Notes under the pieces: model-generated
Told to the model about the DNA's origin: nothing
The model's input: only the letters and a program-made list of their open reading frames with translations
The model's database searches: none
Made by a program: the position numbers and the translations under genes
In this document: piece by piece, positions 1 to 5,464 of the stretch
Numbering within the stretch: the stretch's first letter is position 1
Layout: each line of letters starts with the position of its first letter
Origin: Pseudomonadota bacterium
GTDB lineage: Bacteria > Pseudomonadota > Alphaproteobacteria > Acetobacterales > Acetobacteraceae
Reading direction: 5' to 3'
Length of the DNA: 7,199 nucleotides
NCBI GenBank assembly: GCA_021845835.1
Contig: JAJZVE010000232.1
Span: 1-7,199, forward strand

Positions 1-279
1 CCAGGCCGGACGACCTCGATGGCTGGCTGCGCCTGGGCAACTTCGCCGCGATCGACGACTGCCTGGCCGCCGCCCCGCGCGGTGGCGCTGCTGCGCGAGG
101 TGGCCGCGGTGCAGCCGGAAGCGCCCGAGGTGCTGTGGTATCTCGGCATTGTCGCGGCGCGCGAGGGCAGGCCGGCCGAGGCGCGGCAGGACTGGACGCG
201 GCTGCTGGCCGCGCTGCCGGCCGGCGGCGAGGACCGCAAAATGGTGCAGGCCGCGCTGGCCGAACTGAAGGGGCCGTGA
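1..279 (+). CDS. C-terminal end of CcmI-like cytochrome c biogenesis TPR protein (partial, frame probably broken)
   Basis: This is the 3' end of a gene whose start lies outside the window; the stop is TGA at 277-279. From about base 76 the frame reads AVALLREVAAVQPEAPEVLW and continues through YLGIVAAREGRPAEARQDW to an ELKGP end. That is a tetratricopeptide hairpin followed by the LLAALP segment typical of the C-terminus of CcmI (CycH), the periplasmic domain that presents apocytochrome c to the haem ligation machinery. A second recognisable piece, RPDDLDGWLRLGN, lies at bases 3-41 in a different frame (frame 3, against frame 1 for the C-terminus). In CcmI-type proteins this motif begins an upstream TPR and is normally followed by several dozen residues before the AVALL segment. 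I therefore infer an internal deletion plus frameshift, or a sequence error. The CcmI assignment is by family resemblance only; a generic TPR protein is the alternative. Confidence 0.6.
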   Translation, partial: PGRTTSMAGCAWATSPRSTTAWPPPRAVALLREVAAVQPEAPEVLWYLGIVAAREGRPAEARQDWTRLLAALPAGGEDRKMVQAALAELKGP

Positions 280-1278
280 TCAGCGCGCAGCGCGCACCCT
301 GACCACCGTGCGTCCCCGCACCTGGCCGGCGAGAATGGCGTCGGCACGCGCCGCAAGATCCTCCAGCCCGACCGTTTGCGTGACGGCGGAGAAATCTCCG
401 GGCAGCAGCGCCCCGGCGATGCGCTGCCAGGCTGCCTCGCGCCGGTCAGCGGGACAGCGGACGGAATCGATGCCGAGCAGCGCGACGCCCCGCAGGATGA
501 ACGGGAATACGGTCGCGGGCAGGGCGGTGCCTCCGGCCAGGCCGCAGCACGCCACGGCGCCGCCGTACGCGGTGGCCGCGACGACGTTGGCGAGCACGGT
601 GCCGCCGACGGTGTCGACCGCGCCGTGCCAGCGCTCGGCTGCCAGCGGCTTGCCCGCGGCCTGGTACTCGGCACGCTCCAGAATATCGGCGGCCCCGAGC
701 TGGCGCAGGAAGTCGGCCTCGGCAGGCCGTCCGGTCAGCGCCGTCACGGTGTAGCCCAGCCGCGAGAGCAGGCGCACGGCCATGCTGCCGACGCCGCCCG
801 CGGCGCCGGTGACCAGCACGTCGCCCCCCTTGCGGATGCCGTGACGCTCCAGCGCCATCACGCACAGCATGGCGGTCAGGCCCGCGGTCCCGACCGCCAT
901 CGCGTGCTGCGTGGAAAGGGCCGCCGGCAGCTTGACCAGCCATTCCGATCTCACGCGGGCGCGTTCGGCGAAGCCTCCCGACCATTCCTCCCCGACGCCC
1001 CAGCCGGTCAACACGACCTTGTCGCCGGTCCGCAACCGGTCCGAGGCGGAACGGATGACCGTGCCGGCGAGGTCGATGCCGGGCACGATCGGGTAGCTGC
1101 GCAGGATGCGGCCCAGGCCCTTGAGCGCCAGACCGTCCTTGTAGTTGAACGACGAGTACTCGACGCCGACGGTCACGTCGGCGTGCGGCAGGTCGGCCTC
1201 GGTCAGCGTCTCCAGGCTGACGGTCTGCCCATCGGCCCCCTTGCGCGCGACCAGCGCGCGGAACCCTGCTTCGCTCAT
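280..1278 (-). CDS. acuI: AcuI/YhdH-family NADPH-dependent acryloyl-CoA reductase-like oxidoreductase
   Basis: The 332-residue protein belongs to the medium-chain dehydrogenase/reductase superfamily, YhdH/AcuI branch, whose characterised members reduce acryloyl-CoA to propionyl-CoA with NADPH in the cytosol. Visible marks are YSSFNYKDGLAL (residues 41-52), PGIDLAGTV (66-74), GWGVGEEWSGGFAE (92-105), the Rossmann loop TGAAGGVGS (157-165), FPFILRGV (258-265) and GIDSVR (269-274). It lacks the zinc-binding cysteines of alcohol dehydrogenases, as expected for this branch, and the length matches the roughly 325-residue family norm. The ATG at 1278 is preceded by GAGG with a six-base spacing, which overlaps the TAG stop of the regulator gene just upstream, so the two genes are probably cotranscribed and coupled. 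The family call is firm; the exact enoyl-CoA substrate is not proven by sequence. Confidence 0.93.
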   Translation of the reverse strand: MSEAGFRALVARKGADGQTVSLETLTEADLPHADVTVGVEYSSFNYKDGLALKGLGRILRSYPIVPGIDLAGTVIRSASDRLRTGDKVVLTGWGVGEEWSGGFAERARVRSEWLVKLPAALSTQHAMAVGTAGLTAMLCVMALERHGIRKGGDVLVTGAAGGVGSMAVRLLSRLGYTVTALTGRPAEADFLRQLGAADILERAEYQAAGKPLAAERWHGAVDTVGGTVLANVVAATAYGGAVACCGLAGGTALPATVFPFILRGVALLGIDSVRCPADRREAAWQRIAGALLPGDFSAVTQTVGLEDLAARADAILAGQVRGRTVVRVRAAR

Positions 1279-1281
1279 GTC

Positions 1282-2049
1282 CTACCTCGCTGCCTGCTGG
1301 CTGTTCTTCCGCCTGCTGTCCGACCGCTCGGACTGCTTTCGCTGCGCCGCTTCGTACTGGGCGCGGATGTAGCCGACCAGTTCGCCGAGCACGGACGTCG
1401 CCATCGTACCGTCGCCGGCCGCGAGGGCGTCGACCATCCGCTCGTGGAACGTGGTGATGGTCCGCCGGTCGCGCACGCGGACGATGATCATGTTGCTTAC
1501 CGGCATCAGCGACTCGACGACCAGGTTCATGACGAAGCGCAGGATCGCGTTGCCGCTGGCCTGCACCACCAGGCGATGAAAGCGCACGTCGGAGGCACAG
1601 AATTCCTCGTCCGAAAGGCTGTCGTCACGCTGCCGGTCGATTTCCGCGCGGAGTTCGGCGATCTCGGCCGGTTCGATCCGGCTTGCCGCCAGGCGGCAGC
1701 AGATCGCCTCCATCTCGAAGCGCGCGGTCGCCATCTCGTCCAGGCCGACCCCGCCGGTCGCGACCAGCAGGGTGGCAGCGGTGCCGAAGCTGTGGGCCAG
1801 TTCCTCGGGAGAAGGGCCGCTGACGAAATTGCCGCCCGCCGGCCCGCGCCGGGACCGGATGAGGTGGCGTGCGGCCAGCCGCTTCAGCGCCTCTCGCACG
1901 GTGGGTCGCGAAACGCCGAACTGTGCGGCCAGATCTTCCTCGCTGGCGAGCCGGTCGTTGATGCGCAGCGAACCATCGAGAATGGCCTGCTGGATCGCAT
2001 CGGCGATCTGGCTCGCGACACTGGTGGTCACGATGGGCTTGTAGGTCAT
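1282..2049 (-). CDS. GntR-family transcriptional regulator, FadR/FCD subgroup
   Basis: This is a dimeric DNA-binding repressor or activator of the FadR branch. I prefer the ATG at 2049 (255 residues, start MTYKPIVTTS) because GGAG lies just before it and the N-terminus then matches the usual family start. An upstream ATG at 2085 would add 12 residues but has no clear ribosome binding site. The winged helix spans about residues 9-78: EEDLAAQFGVSRPTVREALK includes the recognition helix, and the wing is GPAGGNFV. The all-helical FCD ligand domain follows. In it I see the metal-ligand pair D154 and H158 (DVRFH) and H202 in the HERMVDALAAGD segment. The histidine usual in the last helix is not evident near residues 223-225. 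FCD domains generally bind small carboxylic acids. It shares a transcript with the reductase downstream and diverges from the transport/ligase operon, so local control of both units is likely. Confidence 0.9.
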   Translation of the reverse strand: MTYKPIVTTSVASQIADAIQQAILDGSLRINDRLASEEDLAAQFGVSRPTVREALKRLAARHLIRSRRGPAGGNFVSGPSPEELAHSFGTAATLLVATGGVGLDEMATARFEMEAICCRLAASRIEPAEIAELRAEIDRQRDDSLSDEEFCASDVRFHRLVVQASGNAILRFVMNLVVESLMPVSNMIIVRVRDRRTITTFHERMVDALAAGDGTMATSVLGELVGYIRAQYEAAQRKQSERSDSRRKNSQQAAR

Positions 2050-2102
2050 CTGCTCCGCTCGTCTCAGCCGCGCCGTGCCAGTCATCTACACCGGAATATA
2101 GG

Positions 2103-2111
2103 TTTGACAAA
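2103..2111. promoter_or_regulatory. Candidate operator: TTTG-A-CAAA palindrome overlapping the -35 box
   Basis: The sequence TTTGACAAA is a perfect four-base inverted repeat around a central A, lying in a short AT-rich patch of otherwise G+C-rich DNA between the divergent regulator and transport genes. FadR/FCD regulators commonly bind short AT-rich palindromes with few central bases, so this is a plausible site for the adjacent regulator. It overlaps the proposed -35 hexamer, and binding there would block the rightward operon. The palindrome is short and does not extend past nine bases, so it could be coincidental. Confidence 0.35.
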
Positions 2112-2132
2112 TAGAAAACTCGGGAGCCTAAT
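2104..2132 (+). promoter_or_regulatory. Probable sigma-70-type promoter of the transport/ligase operon
   Basis: A perfect TTGACA -35 hexamer (2104-2109) is followed after 17 bases by CCTAAT (2127-2132), which matches four of six -10 consensus positions but lacks the usual TA at its start. Transcription would begin near 2139 and leave a leader of about 40 bases before the GTG at 2179. The position, upstream of a four-gene cluster and downstream of a divergent regulator, supports it. The weak -10 suggests either activation or moderate strength. Confidence 0.5.
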
Positions 2133-2152
2133 GCCGTCCACGGCTCCCTGAG
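2108..2152 (-). terminator. Inverted repeat shaped like an intrinsic terminator reading toward the regulator
   Basis: GGGAGCC (2122-2128) and GGCTCCC (2142-2148) are perfect inverted repeats around a 13-base loop. The arms extend with CTC (2119-2121) against GAG (2150-2152) past a single unpaired base at 2149, giving a ten-pair G+C-rich stem. On the minus strand the stem is followed immediately by TTTTCTATTTG, the layout of a Rho-independent terminator. It would stop leftward transcription arising inside the binding-protein gene before it enters the regulator, or act as an attenuator if a regulator promoter lies to the right. On the plus strand no T-run follows. The same repeat covers the proposed -10 box, so it could instead be a two-half-site operator, with half-site centres 20 bases apart. 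Confidence 0.45.
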
Positions 2153-2178
2153 GGCCGACCAAGGAGCGGGGGAAGTCC

Positions 2179-3390
2179 GTGAAACGTGTGTTCATGCTGC
2201 TGGCGTGCCTTGCCGCCGGGACGACGAGCGCCCGTGGCGATGGGCTGCCGGTGTTCCGTGTCGGCGTGCTCAACGACATGTCCGGCCTCTACGCCGACAT
2301 CACCGGTTCCGGCTCGGTCGAGGCCGCGCGCATGGCGGTCGAGGACTTCAAGCCGGAGGCCAGGGGCTTTTCCGTCGAGATTCTTTCTGGCGACCACCTG
2401 AACAAGCCCGACGTGGGATCCGCCATCGTCAGCCGCTGGTTCGAGACCGGGCAGGTGGACGCCGTCGCCGACGTGCCGACGTCCTCGGTCGCGCTCGCGG
2501 TGGCGGACGTGGCGCGTGCGAAGAACAAGGTATTCCTGATCGACAGCGCCGGCACCTCGAACCTGACGGGAGCGGGCTGCACCCCCAACAACGTGCACTG
2601 GACGTACGACACCTGGGCGCTGGCGAACGGAACCGCCCGCGCGGTGCTGGAGCGCGGCGACAAGACCTGGTTCTTCATCACTGCGGACTACGTGTTCGGA
2701 AAGTCGCTCGAACGCGATGCCTCCGACATCGTCAAGGCGCAGGGTGGCCAGGTTCTGGGTCACGCGCTGGCACCGTTCCAGACCGCCGATTTTTCGTCCT
2801 ATCTGATCCAGGCCGAGGCCAGCGGCGCCAGCATCGTGGCGCTCGCCAATTCGGGCGGCGACACCATCAACGCCATCAAGCAGGCGCGGGAATTCGGCCT
2901 GACGAAGTCGGGGCAGAAGCTGGTGGCGCTGCTCGCCTTTCTCTCGGACATCCATTCGGTCGGGCTGGACACTGCGCAGGGGCTGCTGCTGACGTCGGCG
3001 TTCTACTGGGACCTCAATGACGGCACGCGGGCCTGGAGCAGGCGTTTCGCCGCCCGCAACGGCGGTCGCTATCCCACCATGAACCAGGCGGGGGTCTATG
3101 CCTCTGTGCTGCACTGGATGAAGGCGGTCGCCGCGATGGACAAGACCAGGGCACGGGACGGTGCCGCGGTGGTGGCCGAGATGAAGGCGATTCCCACCGA
3201 CGATCCGCTGTTCGGTCGCGGCAGCGTGCGCGCCGACGGTCGCGTGCTCCACGATCTCTACCTGTTCCAGGTCAAGTCCCCCGAAGAGTCGAAAGGGCCG
3301 TACGACTACTACAAGCTTGTCGCGACGATACCCGGCGATCGCGCCTTCCGGCCGATGGCGGAGGGGCACTGCAGGCTCGTTGCCCCCTGA
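2179..3390 (+). CDS. Periplasmic substrate-binding protein, Leu/Ile/Val-type (type 1 fold) ABC family
   Basis: This 403-residue protein would capture a small solute in the periplasm. The GTG start gives MKRVFMLLACLAAGTTSARG, a signal peptide with two basic residues, a hydrophobic core and a plausible cleavage after residue 20 (A-R-G before D). The mature part begins FRVGVLNDMSGLYADITG, the usual opening of amino-acid-type binding proteins, followed by SVEAARMAVEDF, HLNKPDVGSAI, DVPTSSVALAVADVAR and WFFITADYVFGKSLERD, the last in the hinge-proximal region. Mature cysteines at 134 and 398 might form a disulfide. AAGGAG lies 12 bases before the start, with a G-rich stretch closer. No permease or ATPase gene follows; an MFS gene begins eight bases after the stop. 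This subfamily need not bind amino acids: such proteins beside CoA-ligase genes often bind organic or aromatic acids. The ligand is unknown. Confidence 0.9.
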   Translation: MKRVFMLLACLAAGTTSARGDGLPVFRVGVLNDMSGLYADITGSGSVEAARMAVEDFKPEARGFSVEILSGDHLNKPDVGSAIVSRWFETGQVDAVADVPTSSVALAVADVARAKNKVFLIDSAGTSNLTGAGCTPNNVHWTYDTWALANGTARAVLERGDKTWFFITADYVFGKSLERDASDIVKAQGGQVLGHALAPFQTADFSSYLIQAEASGASIVALANSGGDTINAIKQAREFGLTKSGQKLVALLAFLSDIHSVGLDTAQGLLLTSAFYWDLNDGTRAWSRRFAARNGGRYPTMNQAGVYASVLHWMKAVAAMDKTRARDGAAVVAEMKAIPTDDPLFGRGSVRADGRVLHDLYLFQVKSPEESKGPYDYYKLVATIPGDRAFRPMAEGHCRLVAP

Positions 3391-3398
3391 GGTCGGCA

Positions 3399-4622
3399 GT
3401 GTCCTTCATGCCGGGGCGTGCCGGCCGCGGCGTCTCGCTGGTCCTGCTGCTCGTCGCCGAAGTCGCCGCCATGTCAACGTGGTTCGCAACCACCGTCTCG
3501 CTCTCGGCGATCCGCGCCCACTACCCGCTGAATGCGTTCCAGGAAGCGCTGCTGACCAACAGCGTGCAGGCGGGCTTCGTGATCGGCACGCTGGTCAGCG
3601 CCCTGCTGACGCTGTCCGACAGGTTCGACCTGCGGCGGCTGTTTGCGGCGGGCGCGGCCACGGCGGCGCTGGCGAACTTCGTGCTCCTGCTGTTCGAGCC
3701 GACCTCCGTCGCACTGCCGATGCTGCGCCTGCTCACGGGTGCCTGCATGGCGGCGGTCTATCCGGTCGGCATGAAGCTCGTTGCCACCTGGGCCGCAGGC
3801 GATCTCGGATTGCTGGTCGGCCTGCTGGTGGCCGCGCTTACGCTCGGCTCGGCCTCGCCCCACCTGGTTGCCGTGGCGGGCGCGCTGGACTGGCGGTGGC
3901 CGGTGGCGGTGGCCGCGACCTGCGCCGCCGCCGCTGCCATCCTCATCTGCTTCACCGCGCCTGGACCCAACCTGCCCGCTCCGGCTCCCTTGCGGCTCGG
4001 CAATGCGTTGCAGGCGTGGCGCAACCGCAGGGTGCGGCTGGCCAACCTCGGTTATCTCGGCCACATGTGGGAGCTGTACGCCATGTGGGCGTGGGTCGGC
4101 GCATTCATCGCCGCCAGCTTCCGTGCCCGTTATGCCGCCGCGCCTCCCTTTCCGGCGGAGCTGGCCGCCTTCGTGGTCGTTGCAGCGGGCGCTCTCGGCG
4201 CCATGGCGGGTGGCTTTGCCGCGGATCGTTATGGCCGTGCGACGGTGACCATCGTCGCCATGTCCGTCAGCGGCGTGTGCGCGGCCTGCATCGGCCTGCT
4301 GTTCGGCGGACCGGCCTGGGCGCTGCTGATTGTCAGCGTCGTCTGGGGCATCGCGGTGGTCGCCGATTCTGCCCAGTTCTCGGCCTCGGTCGCGGAGCTC
4401 AGCGAGCGCTCGCTGGTGGGGACGATGCTGACCGTCCAGACCTGCCTCGGGTTCCTGCTGACCCTGTTCAGCATCCAGCTGATTCCCCTGGCCGTCGCCT
4501 GGGTCGGATGGCAGCGTGCCTTTGCGTTCCTCGCGATCGGTCCGTTCCTCGGCATCCTGGCGATGATCCGCCTGCGCCGGGTCACGGGCGAGGGCGCGCG
4601 TCTTGCCTGGAGAAGAACATGA
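3399..4622 (+). CDS. Major facilitator superfamily transporter
   Basis: The 407-residue, very hydrophobic protein has the length and spacing of a 12-helix MFS carrier. Segments around residues 11-33, 51-72, 80-98, 104-128, 135-155 and 165-185 form the first half. A cytoplasmic loop near 190-215 follows, and six more helices run from about 216 to 392. The loop motif LSDRFDLRRLF (72-82) and its second-half counterpart GGFAADRYGRATV (271-283) are MFS motif A versions. GHMWELYAMWAW (221-232) and ADSAQFSASVAEL (322-334) are distinctive intramembrane stretches. The GTG at 3399 is favoured because GAGG at 3389-3392, overlapping the upstream stop codon, is correctly spaced; an ATG at 3408 is the alternative. 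Its place between a binding-protein gene and CoA-metabolising genes suggests uptake of the operon's acid substrate by proton symport, although export cannot be excluded. The substrate is not recognisable from sequence. Confidence 0.88.
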   Translation: MSFMPGRAGRGVSLVLLLVAEVAAMSTWFATTVSLSAIRAHYPLNAFQEALLTNSVQAGFVIGTLVSALLTLSDRFDLRRLFAAGAATAALANFVLLLFEPTSVALPMLRLLTGACMAAVYPVGMKLVATWAAGDLGLLVGLLVAALTLGSASPHLVAVAGALDWRWPVAVAATCAAAAAILICFTAPGPNLPAPAPLRLGNALQAWRNRRVRLANLGYLGHMWELYAMWAWVGAFIAASFRARYAAAPPFPAELAAFVVVAAGALGAMAGGFAADRYGRATVTIVAMSVSGVCAACIGLLFGGPAWALLIVSVVWGIAVVADSAQFSASVAELSERSLVGTMLTVQTCLGFLLTLFSIQLIPLAVAWVGWQRAFAFLAIGPFLGILAMIRLRRVTGEGARLAWRRT

Positions 4623-5464
4623 CCCATGAGGGAGACGGCCGCGTGGCGTTCACTACCATCCAGTATGAGGTCATCGGGACGGTGGCGCGTCTCACGCTCG
4701 ACCGGCCGGAGCGAACCAACGCGATCAACGCCACCATGCTGTCCGAGCTGTGGCGTGCGCTGGACAGGGCGGAGGCGGACGACGCGGTGCGCAGCGTCGT
4801 CGTCCGCGGCGCCGGAACCGCCTTCTCCTCGGGCTTCGATCTCAAGGAGCAGATGCAGCGGCAACCTGCCGGGGTCGCCCAGTGGCGCCCGATTCTGCGC
4901 AAGGATTTCGACGTGCCGATGCGCTTCTGGCACTTCCCGAAGCCCACCATCGCGGCGGTGCGCGGCGCATGCCTCGCCGGAGCCTGCGAACTGGCGCTTG
5001 CCTGCGACATGACCATTGCCGCCGAGGATGCCTTTTTCGGCGAGCCGGAGCTCAAGTTCGGCGCCGGCATCGTGGTGATGATCCTGCCGTTCATCGTGGG
5101 ACCGAAGATCGCGAAGGAAATCATCCTGCTGGGCGAGGATCGCGTTGGTGCGGCCCGGGCGCGCGAGATCGGCATGGTCAACCGTGTCGTGCCGGCGGCC
5201 GAACTGGACAAGGCGGCGTTGCGCATGGCGCGGCACATCGGCGCGATCGATCCGGCGCTGGTGCGGGAAACCAAGCGCAGCATCAACCGGTCCATCGAGG
5301 CGCGCGGCATGCTGGACGCGCTGGAAGCCGCGCTCGCCTCCGACATGCTCATCGAAGGCGAGGGATCGCCGGACAAGGCGCAATTCATGGCGATCGCGCG
5401 GGCGGAGGGGTTGCGGGCCGCGCTCGCCTGGCGCGATGCTCGGTTCGCGGATCCGGCACCGTGA
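4619..5464 (+). CDS. Enoyl-CoA hydratase/isomerase (crotonase) family protein
   Basis: This 281-residue cytosolic protein starts at the ATG at 4619, which overlaps the transporter stop as ATGA and has GGAGAAG six bases upstream. It carries the crotonase fold marks LTLDRPERTNAIN (25-37), the oxyanion-loop segment AFSSGFDLKE (68-77), PTIAAVRGACLAGACELALA (109-128) and FFGEPELKFGAG (139-150). The two glutamates that add water across 2-enoyl-CoA in hydratases are both present, as E124 in ACEL and E144 in EPEL, so hydratase or dehydratase activity is credible. The usual glycine-rich turn after the second glutamate (PGAGGTQRL in classical enzymes) is replaced by a hydrophobic run, IVVMILPFIVGPKIAKE (151-167), which marks a divergent subfamily. 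Between a transporter and an acyl-CoA ligase, it most likely acts on the CoA thioester the ligase makes. The exact reaction is unknown. Confidence 0.92.
   Translation: MTHEGDGRVAFTTIQYEVIGTVARLTLDRPERTNAINATMLSELWRALDRAEADDAVRSVVVRGAGTAFSSGFDLKEQMQRQPAGVAQWRPILRKDFDVPMRFWHFPKPTIAAVRGACLAGACELALACDMTIAAEDAFFGEPELKFGAGIVVMILPFIVGPKIAKEIILLGEDRVGAARAREIGMVNRVVPAAELDKAALRMARHIGAIDPALVRETKRSINRSIEARGMLDALEAALASDMLIEGEGSPDKAQFMAIARAEGLRAALAWRDARFADPAP

Noticed and set aside
376..2151. Very long plus-strand open frame (591 codons) opposite the reductase and regulator genes
   Set aside because: It lies antisense to two clearly conserved proteins, its composition is rich in R, G, A and H as expected of a G+C-rich shadow frame, and it shows no domain or ribosome binding site.
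2128..3369. Minus-strand open frame of 413 codons opposite the binding protein
   Set aside because: The plus strand encodes a complete signal peptide and family motifs; the minus translation is rich in H, R and G and looks like a shadow.
3317..4618. Upstream in-frame extension of the crotonase
   Set aside because: It would overlap the whole MFS gene; the ATG at 4619 has a good ribosome binding site, and family homology begins just after it.
4750..5460. Upstream in-frame extension of the acyl-CoA ligase
   Set aside because: It overlaps the crotonase and translates to arginine- and glycine-rich sequence with no ligase motif; the GTG at 5461 fits the operon overlap pattern.
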